DNA of 40,042 bases from Pararhizobium_B sp051960215 (GTDB lineage Bacteria; Pseudomonadota; Alphaproteobacteria; Rhizobiales; Rhizobiaceae): NCBI GenBank assembly GCA_051960215.1, contig JBQCEN010000136.1, positions 1 to 40,042 of the forward strand, read 5' to 3'. The stretch's first letter is position 1. The number at the start of each line of letters is the position of its first letter. The notes below the pieces were generated by a model. That model was not told where the DNA came from. It made no database searches and saw only the letters and a program-made list of their open reading frames with translations. Of this stretch, positions 24,768 to 32,737 are shown piece by piece. The translations under genes were made by a program, and so were the position numbers.

Positions 24768-24782
24768 TGTATTCTGCATACA
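24768..24782. promoter_or_regulatory. Candidate GntR operator in the divergent pdxA2/gntR promoter region
   Basis: TGTAT (24768-24772) and ATACA (24778-24782) form an inverted repeat with a 5-base centre. An offset overlapping palindrome, TTCTG-CATA-CAGAA, runs from 24772 to 24785. It lies in an AT-rich island (about 24739-24795) unlike the rest of the window. A weak plus-strand promoter, TTGAAT (24753-24758) with CATACA 18 bases later, overlaps it. TGTAT...ATACA is the kind of site bound by FadR-type GntR proteins, and the gene for one starts at 24868. The position would let one regulator control both directions. Confidence 0.6.
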
Positions 24783-24867
24783 GAACACAGCTATTGACGC
24801 TTCCGCCCTCGCCGGGCACTGTGCCGCCGTACCCGATTGCGAAGACATCGAGACGCCGAGGCATTCA

Positions 24868-25605
24868 ATGACGCTGTCGCCCAGATCTTCATCGCCCATG
24901 AGGCGCGATGCGTCGGCAGACGGCGACGACCCGCTCAAGGCGCCTGCAGCCATGCCGGCCGGCGGGCCGATCGCGCGGCCGACCCTGCACGACGCCGTCG
25001 TCAGCCGCATCAGGGACATGATCATCGAGGCCGTGCTGCCGCCCGGTACGCGCATCCACGAGGGGCAGCTCGGCAGCGAGCTCGGCGTCTCCCGCACACC
25101 CCTGCGCGAGGCGCTCAAGTTCCTCGCGAGCGAGGGCCTCGTCGAGCTGATGCCCAATCGTGGCGCGGTCGTGCGCAAGTTCACGCCGAAGGACGTGCAC
25201 GACATGCTGATCGTCCTCAGCAGCCTCGAATCACTCGCCGGCCGGCTCGCCTGCGAGAACGCGTCCGCCGACGACATCGCCGGCATCCGCGCGCTGCACG
25301 ACGAGATGATGGACTGCTACGAGCGGCGGGACCGCCTGAACTACTTCAAGCTCAACCAGCAGATCCACACCGGCATCATCCGTATTTCGGGGAACGAGGC
25401 GCTCCTCTCGGTCCACGGCAGCCTGCAGTCGCGCCTGAAGCGGATCCGGTTCATCGGCAACGAGGGTCCGGAGAAATGGGCCGCCGCCGTCGAGGACCAT
25501 GCCGGAATGATCCAGGCGCTGGAGGCGCGTGATGCGGCCGCTCTCGCCAAGGTCCTCGAGTTCCACATGCTGGAGACCTGGGAGCGGGTGAAGGACTTCG
25601 TCTAG
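24868..25605 (+). CDS. GntR-family (FadR/FCD subfamily) transcriptional regulator
   Basis: This is a 245-residue regulator. A polar N-terminal tail of about 35 residues precedes the winged helix-turn-helix (about 38-105, with RIRDMIIEAVLPPGTRIHE and LGVSRTPLREALKFLASEGLV). The FCD effector domain follows (about 110-235). Its metal/ligand pocket residues appear in NYFKLNQQIHTGIIRISGN and EDHAGMIQALEARD. The start follows GAGG by 6 bases. It is divergent from the pdxA2-tct-otn operon and followed at 87 bp by the SAF-domain enzyme gene on the same strand. It most likely represses both units and is released by a pathway acid; the palindrome at 24768-24782 is the obvious site. Confidence 0.92.
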   Translation: MTLSPRSSSPMRRDASADGDDPLKAPAAMPAGGPIARPTLHDAVVSRIRDMIIEAVLPPGTRIHEGQLGSELGVSRTPLREALKFLASEGLVELMPNRGAVVRKFTPKDVHDMLIVLSSLESLAGRLACENASADDIAGIRALHDEMMDCYERRDRLNYFKLNQQIHTGIIRISGNEALLSVHGSLQSRLKRIRFIGNEGPEKWAAAVEDHAGMIQALEARDAAALAKVLEFHMLETWERVKDFV

Positions 25606-25692
25606 CGCTTCCGCACGTCAAATCATCGGATGCGCCGCCCCGGAGGGACGATCGGGTCGCCGCACCGTCATGTCCATGGGGAGGAGAAACAT

Positions 25693-27084
25693 ATGACCCA
25701 TCAGATCGCGGCGCTCGCGGTTCCACAGGCGAGGCAGGCTCCCGTCGCCGTCGCGCTCGTCGGAGCCGGCGAGTTCGGCGCCACCTTCGCGGCGCAGGTG
25801 CGGCGGGTCCGCGATCTCACGCTCCGCGTCGCCTGCGACCGCGATCCGGAAGCGGCCGCGGCGGCCCTCGTTGCCCGCGGCTATCCGGCGGAGGCGGTGG
25901 CCATCTGCGACAGCCGTCCGGAGGCGCTCAAGGTCATCGAAGGCGGCGGCGGCGTCGCCGTCGTCGGGGATCTGGCGCTCCTTGCCGACCTGCCCGTCTC
26001 GATCGTCGTCGAAGCGACCGGGCAACCGGAAGCCGCCGCCCTGGTCGCCGAGCAGGCGATCCGCGAGGGCTGCCACGTCGCGATGGTGACCAAGGAGGCC
26101 GAGATCGTCGCCGGGCCGGTCCTCGCCCATCGCGCGCGCCGGGCCGGCCTCGTCTACACGCCCGTCGACGGCGACCAGCCGAGCCTCCTCCTCGGCCTCG
26201 TCAACCGCGCACGGATGCTCGGCCTTCCGGTCGTCGCAGCCGGCAAGGCGACCGAGTCCGACTACGTCTACGACCCCGCCGGCGGCACCGTCACGTGCTG
26301 GGACCGGACAGTCGCCGCTCCCGGTTACGGCGCGGCGTTCGACGGTCCCGCGCCGCTTCTCGAGCGTCTGCCGGGCCGCATCGTGCCGGGTCTCGACGTC
26401 GCCACCGTCCCGGATCTCTGCGAAATGGGGATCGTCGCCAACCAGTCCGACCTCGATCCCGACCGGCCGACGCTGCACGCGCCGGTGGCGCGGACGACCG
26501 AGCTGCCAAGCCTTTTCCGGCCCGCCGAGGACGGCGGCCTGCTTTCGCGGCCGGGGGCGATCGATGTCTTCGCCTGCCTGCGCCGGCCGGACGAGCTGAG
26601 CTTCGCCGGCGGCGTCTTCGTCGTCGTGGAGGCGCCCGACCAGGCGACCGGGCGCCTCCTTGCCGGGAAGGGCATTCCGGCGGCGGGAGATGGCCGATAC
26701 CTGCTCCTGCACAACCCGGTCCACCTGCTCGGCGCGGAGGCGATCGCCTCCGTCCTGTCCGCCGCGCTCGCGGGCCGATCGACCGGCGGCAGCGAGGTGC
26801 GCCCGCGCTACGATCTCGTCGCACGGGCGGCCCGCGATCTCGCAACCGGGGAAAGCACCGAAATGGGTGCGCGCCACGCCATCGCCGGGGTCGATCCCGA
26901 ACTGGTGCCGGCGGTAGCGCTCGGGGACGACGCGCCGCTGCCCTACTACCTCCTGCCGGGCGCGAGGATCTGCAATCCGGTGCGCCGAGGCACGCTCATC
27001 CGCTGCCGTGACGTGGAGATCAGCTCTGAAGGCGCGCTTGTGCGGCTGCGCCGCGAGCAGGACCGGCTGTTCGGCCTGAGCTGA
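25693..27084 (+). CDS. SAF-domain NAD(P)-dependent oxidoreductase, DXR-like (DRL) superfamily member
   Basis: This is a 463-residue protein with a homoserine-dehydrogenase-like Rossmann domain (about 17-155) and a catalytic middle domain. Its C-terminal SAF-type domain (about 370-463) ends in RGTLIRCRDVEISSEGALVRLRREQ. Motifs are GAGEFG at 24-29 (cofactor loop), VVEATG at 105-110, VTKEAE at 132-137 and VDGDQPS at 158-164. GKATESDYVYDP follows. The ATG at 25693 lies 7 bases after GGGGAGGAG. This architecture is that of the DRL (DXR-II) family, whose Brucella member reduces and isomerises deoxyxylulose phosphate, and of uncharacterised relatives. Here it sits behind a GntR regulator and opposite the tetronate operon, so a sugar-acid dehydrogenase or oxido-isomerase role is more plausible than isoprenoid synthesis. 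No enzymatic call can be made from the sequence. Confidence 0.75.
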   Translation: MTHQIAALAVPQARQAPVAVALVGAGEFGATFAAQVRRVRDLTLRVACDRDPEAAAAALVARGYPAEAVAICDSRPEALKVIEGGGGVAVVGDLALLADLPVSIVVEATGQPEAAALVAEQAIREGCHVAMVTKEAEIVAGPVLAHRARRAGLVYTPVDGDQPSLLLGLVNRARMLGLPVVAAGKATESDYVYDPAGGTVTCWDRTVAAPGYGAAFDGPAPLLERLPGRIVPGLDVATVPDLCEMGIVANQSDLDPDRPTLHAPVARTTELPSLFRPAEDGGLLSRPGAIDVFACLRRPDELSFAGGVFVVVEAPDQATGRLLAGKGIPAAGDGRYLLLHNPVHLLGAEAIASVLSAALAGRSTGGSEVRPRYDLVARAARDLATGESTEMGARHAIAGVDPELVPAVALGDDAPLPYYLLPGARICNPVRRGTLIRCRDVEISSEGALVRLRREQDRLFGLS

Positions 27085-27092
27085 GCGGAAGA

Positions 27093-28280
27093 CTACGGGT
27101 CCGCGTTGGGGCTAAGGCCGATTTCCGCCAGGACCTCGTCCGTGTGCTCGCCGAGCCGCGGAACGCCGCGTGCCGCCGCAGCATCGGTGCCGGAGAGGCG
27201 GATCGGCGTGCGCACGCCGGGCGTCGTGCCGCCGGCCGCCCCCTCGTGCGGCCGGTCGATGCGCAGGCCGCGGTGGACGATCTGAGGATCGGCGAAGACG
27301 TCGGCGACCGTATTGATCGGGCCGCCCGGCACGCCGGCCTTCTCGAGCATCGCGAGCAGGTCGCCGCGCGGAAGAAGCGCCGTCTCGGCGGCGATGATGT
27401 CCGCCAGTTCCTGCCGGTTCTCGACCCTCGCGGCGTTCGTCGCGAAGCGCGCCTCGGACGCGACGACATCGAGACCGAGCACCGCGCACAAGCGGCGGAA
27501 CTGGCCGTCGTTCCCGATGGCGATGATCAGGTGACCGTCGGCGGCGGGGAAGACCTGGTAAGGCGCGATGTTCGGATGGGCGTTGCCCATGCGGCGCGGC
27601 ACCGCGCCGGAGACGAGGTGGTTCAAGGCCTGGTTGGCGAGCACGCCGGTCATGCAGTCGAGGAGAGCCATGTCGATGTGCTGGCCTTCGCCCGTCCGCT
27701 CACGCTCTGCGAGCGCCGCCTGGATGGCGACCACGCCGTAGAGTCCGGTGAAGATGTCGGCGAAGGCGACGCCGATCTTCTGCGGCTCGCCCGCCGGATC
27801 GCCCGTCAGGTCCATGATGCCGGCCATGCCCTGGACGATGTAGTCGTAGCCGGCGCGCCCCGCATAGGGACCGTCCTGGCCGAAGCCGGTGATCGAGCAA
27901 TAGACGAGGCGCGGATTGACGGCCTTCAGGGCCGCGTAGTCGAGCCCGTACTTCGCAAGACCGCCGAGCTTGAAGTTCTCGACGAGGACGTCGGAGCGCG
28001 CCGCGAGCCGGCGCACCGCCTCCTGCCCCGCCGCCGTCGTGAAGTCGAGGACGACGGAGCGCTTTCCCCGGTTGCAGGCATGGAAATAGGCCGCATCGAG
28101 CGTCTCGCCGTCCGCCCCCTCGATAAAGGGCGGCCCCCATCTGCGCGTGTCGTCGCCCGCCGGCGCCTCGACCTTGACGACGTCGGCGCCGAGGTCGGCG
28201 AGCGTCTGGCCGATCCAGGGGCCGGCGAGGATACGGGCGAGTTCAAGGACCTTCAGGCCCTCAAGCGGCTGGCCACCCAT
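27093..28280 (-). CDS. CaiB/BaiF family CoA-transferase, probable succinyl-CoA:glutarate CoA-transferase
   Basis: This is a 395-residue class III CoA-transferase. The catalytic aspartate, which forms the aspartyl-CoA anhydride, is D146 in GYDYIVQGMAG. The N-terminal LEGLKVLELARILAGPWIGQTLADLGADVVKVE and the motifs NRGKRSVVLD and ENFKLGGLAKYGLDY are standard for the family. It lies 9 bp after a glutaryl-CoA dehydrogenase gene and has GAGGGA as ribosome site. This pairing is common in proteobacteria, where the transferase activates glutarate with CoA from succinyl-CoA. Specificity is inferred from the neighbour; formyl-CoA or carnitine transferases share the fold. It is convergent with the SAF-enzyme gene, 8 bp apart. 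Confidence 0.88.
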   Translation of the reverse strand: MGGQPLEGLKVLELARILAGPWIGQTLADLGADVVKVEAPAGDDTRRWGPPFIEGADGETLDAAYFHACNRGKRSVVLDFTTAAGQEAVRRLAARSDVLVENFKLGGLAKYGLDYAALKAVNPRLVYCSITGFGQDGPYAGRAGYDYIVQGMAGIMDLTGDPAGEPQKIGVAFADIFTGLYGVVAIQAALAERERTGEGQHIDMALLDCMTGVLANQALNHLVSGAVPRRMGNAHPNIAPYQVFPAADGHLIIAIGNDGQFRRLCAVLGLDVVASEARFATNAARVENRQELADIIAAETALLPRGDLLAMLEKAGVPGGPINTVADVFADPQIVHRGLRIDRPHEGAAGGTTPGVRTPIRLSGTDAAAARGVPRLGEHTDEVLAEIGLSPNADP

Positions 28281-28289
28281 GACGGTCCC

Positions 28290-29486
28290 TCAGAAGAAGG
28301 CCTGGATGCCGGTCTGGGCGCGGCCGAGGATCAGGGCGTGGACGTCGTGCGTGCCCTCGTAGGTATTGACCGTCTCCAGGTTGGTGAGGTGCCGCATCAC
28401 CTGGAACTCCTCCGAGATGCCGTTGCCGCCATGCATGTCGCGGGCCATCCGCGCGATGTCGAGCGCCTTGCCGCAATTGTTGCGCTTGACGAGCGAGATC
28501 GCCTCGGGAGCGGCGCGGCCCTCGTCGAAGAGCCGGCCGACGCGCAACGACCCCTGCAGGCCAAGCGCGATCTCGGTCTGCATGTCGGCGAGCTTCTTCT
28601 GGAAGAGCTGGGTCGCGGCGAGCGGCTTGCCGAACTGCTTGCGGTCCAGTCCGTAGCGGCGGGCGGCGTGCCAACAGAACTCGGCCGCTCCCATCGCGCC
28701 CCAGGAGATGCCGTAGCGGGCGCGGTTGAGGCAGCCGAACGGCCCCTTCAGCCCCTCCGCGTGCGGCAGCAGCGCCTCCTCGCCGACCTCGACGTCGGCC
28801 ATGACGATCTCGCCCGTGATCGAGGCGCGCAGCGACAGCTTGCCCGCGATCTTCGGCGCGGCGAGGCCCTTCATGCCCTTTTCGAGGATGAAGCCGCGGA
28901 TCTTTCCGCCATGCGCCTCCGACTTCGCCCAGACGACGAAGACGTCGGCGATCGGCGCATTGGAAATCCACATCTTCGAGCCGTTGAGCACGTAGCCGCC
29001 GGCGCTCTTCTTCGCGCGCGTCTTCATGCCGCCCGGATCCGAGCCGGCGTCGGGCTCCGTCAGGCCGAAGCAGCCGATCCATTCGCCGGAGGCGAGCTTC
29101 GGCAGGTATTTCCGCTTCTGCTCCTGCGACCCGTAGGCGTTTATCGGGTGCATCACCAGCGACGACTGCACCGACATCATGGAACGGTAGCCTGAATCGA
29201 CGCGCTCCACCTCACGCGCGACCAGGCCGTAGGACACATAGCCGACGCCGGCGCCGCCATATTCCTCCGGGATCGTCGGGCCGAGCAGGCCGAGCTCGCC
29301 CATCTCGCGGAAGATCGCCGGATCGCTCTTCTCCTCGCGATAGGCCTCGATCACGCGGGGCTGCAGCTTCTCCGCGGCATAGGCCCGCGCCGTGTCGCGG
29401 ATCAGCCGCTCCTCCTCCGTCAACTGGTCCTCGAGGAGAAACGGGTCGTCCCAGGCGAAGCTCGAGCCAGCCGTTCGCTTTTCCAT
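28290..29486 (-). CDS. gcdH: Glutaryl-CoA dehydrogenase
   Basis: This 398-residue acyl-CoA dehydrogenase oxidises and decarboxylates glutaryl-CoA to crotonyl-CoA in lysine, hydroxylysine and tryptophan breakdown, passing electrons to ETF. The catalytic base is E377 in NTYEGTHDVH. GCDH-type features include the N-terminal FAWDDPFLLEDQLTEEER, SGYRSMMSVQSSLVMHPI, the flavin motif FGLTEPDAGSDPGGM, and MHGGNGISEEF near the end. The start at 29486 (MEKRTAG) is the usual N-terminus; the frame is open to 29549. It is the first gene of a two-gene operon with the CoA-transferase. A 349-bp gap separates it from the divergent fpr. Confidence 0.95.
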   Translation of the reverse strand: MEKRTAGSSFAWDDPFLLEDQLTEEERLIRDTARAYAAEKLQPRVIEAYREEKSDPAIFREMGELGLLGPTIPEEYGGAGVGYVSYGLVAREVERVDSGYRSMMSVQSSLVMHPINAYGSQEQKRKYLPKLASGEWIGCFGLTEPDAGSDPGGMKTRAKKSAGGYVLNGSKMWISNAPIADVFVVWAKSEAHGGKIRGFILEKGMKGLAAPKIAGKLSLRASITGEIVMADVEVGEEALLPHAEGLKGPFGCLNRARYGISWGAMGAAEFCWHAARRYGLDRKQFGKPLAATQLFQKKLADMQTEIALGLQGSLRVGRLFDEGRAAPEAISLVKRNNCGKALDIARMARDMHGGNGISEEFQVMRHLTNLETVNTYEGTHDVHALILGRAQTGIQAFF

Positions 29487-29835
29487 TGCCCTGCTCTTCT
29501 GCTCATGATCGAAAGGCGCCGGTCCACGTCTCGCATGGCCGAAAGGCAAATATCAAGCACGCCGTCCAGACGGACCCAAGCCCGACGCCGTCGCGTGTCG
29601 TCGCCCGTACCGCGGCGGGACAACGACTTCCGCATCTCCGGCGACACGCTCGATCGCGAGCGTTTCGGTCCATCCGCCGCCTTCTCTCCGGGCCGCCCCG
29701 AGGCGTTGCGGCTCAGGCGCGGTCGTGGCAGCGCGACGAATTGCCGTGGAACAAAGGACGGCGCGACGCGTATGACGGCAGCGCAGGTACTTGAATCACC
29801 AATGTAATTTGATCAATTTCCGGGAGACGCACTTC
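29487..29835. promoter_or_regulatory. Divergent intergenic region between gcdH and fpr
   Basis: I see no convincing gene in these 349 bp. The short frames present lack ribosome sites and have scrambled, arginine-rich products. The part next to fpr (29790-29820) is AT-rich and includes the 8-bp palindrome TTGATCAA (29809-29816) and a TTGAAT at 29791, so it probably holds the fpr promoter. The gcdH promoter should lie near the other end, but no clear boxes were found. Confidence 0.5.
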
Positions 29836-30675
29836 ATGGAACGGACCGTTTCGTACGCCGACTTCGACGCCGCGGGCTCCGGTCCCTCTCCAGCCCCGGC
29901 GATCCCGGCGAACGTCTTCGCCGAAACGGTGACGGAGGTGCGGCACTTCACGGACAGGCTCTTCAAGTTCCGGATCACCCGCCCGCGGGAGTTCCGCTTC
30001 CGCTCCGGCGAGTTCGTGATGATCGGCCTTCCGAACGCGGAAAAGCCGGTGTTCCGCGCCTATTCGATGGCGAGCCCCTTCTGGGACGACGAGATCGAAT
30101 TCTTCTCGATCAAGGTGCCGGACGGGCCGCTGACGGAGCACCTGCAGAAGATCGTGCCGGGCGACGTGGTCCTGATGCGCAAGAAGCCGACCGGCACCCT
30201 CGTTCTCGATGCCCTCGTTCCGGGCAAGCGGCTCTACATGCTGTCGACCGGGACGGGGGTCGCGCCCTTTGCGAGCCTGATCCGCGATCCGGAGACCTAT
30301 GAGAAGTTCGAGGAGGTCGTTCTGGTCCAGACGTGCCGCGAGACGGCGGAGCTCACCTACATCACCGAGATGGCGGAGGGCCTCCGGGCGGACCCGCTGA
30401 TCGGCGACCTCGTCACCGGCCAGCTGCGCCTCTTCACGTCGACGACGCGCGAGCCGTCGGCCCGCATGGGCCGTATCACCGACCTGATGGCGGACGGCCG
30501 GTTTTTCGCGGAGATGGACCTGCCGCCGATCGATCCGGACAGCGATCGCGCGATGATCTGCGGCTCGCTCGCGATGCTGAAGGAAACGCGGGCGCTCCTG
30601 GAGACCTTCGGCCTCGAGGAAGGCGCCAACAACGCGCCGGGGCGCTACGTGGTGGAGCGCGCGTTCGTCGGATAG
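29836..30675 (+). CDS. fpr: Ferredoxin/flavodoxin-NADP+ reductase
   Basis: This 279-residue FAD enzyme exchanges electrons between NADPH and ferredoxin or flavodoxin. The FAD-binding motif is RAYS at 74-77, with the second flavin segment KVPDGPLTEHL at 93-103. The NADPH-binding loop is STGTGVAPF at 137-145 and CGS follows at 242-244. The product ends VVERAFVG, as bacterial-type (subclass I) FPRs do in this lineage. An N-terminal extension of about 25 residues precedes the core. The ATG at 29836 is 9 bases after GGGAG. The protein is cytosolic, with no operon partner. In other bacteria it supports oxidative-stress defence and iron or haem metabolism. Confidence 0.95.
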   Translation: MERTVSYADFDAAGSGPSPAPAIPANVFAETVTEVRHFTDRLFKFRITRPREFRFRSGEFVMIGLPNAEKPVFRAYSMASPFWDDEIEFFSIKVPDGPLTEHLQKIVPGDVVLMRKKPTGTLVLDALVPGKRLYMLSTGTGVAPFASLIRDPETYEKFEEVVLVQTCRETAELTYITEMAEGLRADPLIGDLVTGQLRLFTSTTREPSARMGRITDLMADGRFFAEMDLPPIDPDSDRAMICGSLAMLKETRALLETFGLEEGANNAPGRYVVERAFVG

Positions 30676-30740
30676 AGCCCGCATAAGCTGCGCTGTGCAG
30701 ACGCCGAGCGGCCAGTGAGTGTCATCGAGTGAGCTAAGAA

Positions 30741-30814
30741 TGGCTGGGGAACCTGGATTCGAACCAGGACTAACGGAGTCAGAGTCCGTGGGTCTACCGT
30801 TAACCTATTCCCCA
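30741..30814 (-). tRNA. tRNA-Gln (anticodon CUG)
   Basis: Read on the minus strand, the 74-base sequence folds as a tRNA. The acceptor arm TGGGGAA pairs with TTCCCCA, followed by discriminator G and an encoded CCA. The D arm is AGG-TTAACGGTAGA-CC. The anticodon stem ACGGA/TCCGT encloses the loop CTCTGAC, giving anticodon CTG, which reads CAG (glutamine). The T arm is CCTGG-TTCGAAT-CCAGG. No integrase or other sign of an occupied attachment site is adjacent. Confidence 0.97.
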
Positions 30815-31069
30815 GTGTCGTGAGCGGTGCCGCGAGGCCCGTCGACGCGCGGCTTATAATCGAAGATAGGGGACGTTGCCAACCCCGCAAGGCGGGTTTC
30901 GGCGGATTTTCCGTGCGCGGGCGGAGGCCGCGGAGGCGGGCGTCCGGCAGAGGTTTGCCGGCAAAAACAGTTTGGCGAAGCCGCGGGCGGCTGTTACTCT
31001 CCGGCCAACGAAGAACGAGCGAGCGCCTGCTGCAGCTTTTCCGGTTCGCGCGGCGCCACAGGATCGACA

Positions 31070-32722
31070 GTGACAGACCCCGACCACGGCTCCATGCCGT
31101 CCGAAATCGGGGCTCCGGCGAAGAGGCCGTCCGACGACCGCATGGGCGGCGCTCCGGACGGCGGGCGTTCCAAGGGCGAGGAGGCCCGAAGCGCCGGGCC
31201 CGCGGGATCAGCCAGCAACGGCGACATGCGCCGATCGTCCGCCGGTGTTCTGCCAGCCATCTCGGCGTCGGCACCCGCCGGTGACGCCAGGGACAAGGCC
31301 GAATCTCAGTCCCCGCACCATGCGCATCGCAAGCGGAAGCGCCGCCGTCGTCCCCATGCAGGAAAGCCGGTCGAGGCCGGCGCAGGCGAGCGCGCCGCCG
31401 AGGCGCCGCGCGCTGCAAGCGAGGATCAGGGCCAGAGCGGCCGCGGGCGGCGCGGCAAGAACCGTTCGAAGCGCCGCCGCGCACCGCAGGGCCGGCCGCT
31501 TGCCTGCGGCGCGCCGTCGCGCAAGAACGAGGCATCGATGGCGGAGCGCCCGCCCGCGATCGGGCATCCGCCTGCCTCCGGGCCGAACGCGAAGGCCGCA
31601 CCGGCGCATGCCGACAGCCGCCTCGCTGCATCGACCGGCCCGGGCGAGCGTTCCTTCTTGGCGCGCATGCCGGCTGCAGCCGGAGGCGAGGCGCCGCTGC
31701 CGCTCTATGCGGCGCTCGACCTCGGCACCAACAACTGCCGGCTTCTGATCGCCCAGCCGACACGGCCGGGACAGTTCCGCGTCGTCGACGCCTTCTCGCG
31801 CATCGTGCGGCTCGGCGAGGGACTGGTCGGTTCGGGACGGCTTTCCGATGCCGCCATGGACCGGGCGATCGAGGCGCTGAAGGTCTGCGCCGGCAAGCTC
31901 CGCAACCGGCCGATCCGCAACAGCCGCCTGATCGCGACGGAAGCCTGCCGCGCGGCAGAGAACGGCACGGCCTTTCTCGCGCGCGTTCGCGCCGAGACGG
32001 GCCTCGACCTCGAGATCGTCGATCGCGAGACGGAGGCGCGCCTCGCCGTTTCCGGCTGCGCCTCGCTGGTCGAGCGCGATGCGCGCGCCGTCGTCCTCTT
32101 CGACATCGGCGGCGGCTCGTCGGAGATCGCCGTCATCGAGCTCGCCGCGAACCGTTCGAACCGCCTGTCGAACCACATCAAAGCCTGGACCTCGCTGCCG
32201 GTCGGCGTCGTCACGCTGTCCGAGCAGCATGGCGGCCGGGAAGTCACGCAGGAGGTCTTCGCGGCGATGGTGGGCGACGTCGAGGCGATGCTCGCCCGCT
32301 TCGACTGCCCCGGCTCCATCACCGGCCATCATGGCGGCGACTGCAAGGGCTTCCACCTGCTCGGCACCTCCGGCACCGTGACGACGCTCGCCGGCGTCTA
32401 CCTGGACCTGCCGCGCTACGACAGGCGCCGCGTCGACGGCCTGTGGCTGACGAGCGCCGACGTCGACGCGATGCGCGACCGGCTGCTCTCCTGGAACTTC
32501 GACCAGCGTTCCGCGAACCCGTGCATCGGCGCCGACCGCGCCGATCTGGTGCTCGCCGGCTGCGCGATCCTCGAGGCGATCCGCCGGCGCTGGCCGGCCG
32601 AGCGCATGCGCGTCGCCGACCGCGGCCTGCGTGAAGGCCTGCTCACCGAGATGATGGCGGCCGACGGCGTCTGGCGCCGTCACCGGCGCGGGCGGCGCGT
32701 CTGGCGCGGGCAGCCGGCCTGA
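31070..32722 (+). CDS. ppx: Ppx/GppA family phosphatase with long basic N-terminal extension
   Basis: This 550-residue protein is an exopolyphosphatase / guanosine-pentaphosphate phosphohydrolase homologue. Its catalytic domain starts at about residue 212 (LYAALDLGTNNCRLLIA) and has ATEACRAAENG, the DIGGGSSEIAVIE phosphate loop, LPVGVVTLSEQ and GTSGTVTTLAG, ending near 535. The first 210 residues are low-complexity and probably disordered, rich in A, P, S and G with arginine/lysine clusters (HRKRKRRRRP and RRGKNRSKRRR). Such a tail recurs in rhizobial homologues as I recall them. The GTG at 31070 has AGGA 7 bases upstream. It is followed at 15 bp by rlmE, a conserved pairing in this order. 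Whether polyphosphate or pppGpp is the main substrate is not visible. Confidence 0.92.
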   Translation: MTDPDHGSMPSEIGAPAKRPSDDRMGGAPDGGRSKGEEARSAGPAGSASNGDMRRSSAGVLPAISASAPAGDARDKAESQSPHHAHRKRKRRRRPHAGKPVEAGAGERAAEAPRAASEDQGQSGRGRRGKNRSKRRRAPQGRPLACGAPSRKNEASMAERPPAIGHPPASGPNAKAAPAHADSRLAASTGPGERSFLARMPAAAGGEAPLPLYAALDLGTNNCRLLIAQPTRPGQFRVVDAFSRIVRLGEGLVGSGRLSDAAMDRAIEALKVCAGKLRNRPIRNSRLIATEACRAAENGTAFLARVRAETGLDLEIVDRETEARLAVSGCASLVERDARAVVLFDIGGGSSEIAVIELAANRSNRLSNHIKAWTSLPVGVVTLSEQHGGREVTQEVFAAMVGDVEAMLARFDCPGSITGHHGGDCKGFHLLGTSGTVTTLAGVYLDLPRYDRRRVDGLWLTSADVDAMRDRLLSWNFDQRSANPCIGADRADLVLAGCAILEAIRRRWPAERMRVADRGLREGLLTEMMAADGVWRRHRRGRRVWRGQPA

Positions 32723-32737
32723 GGCGGGGACACGGGA

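Noticed and set aside
30741..30814. tRNA-Gln as an integration site for a mobile element
   Set aside because: No integrase, no direct repeat of the tRNA 3' end and no change of composition on either side; the flanking genes are conserved housekeeping genes.
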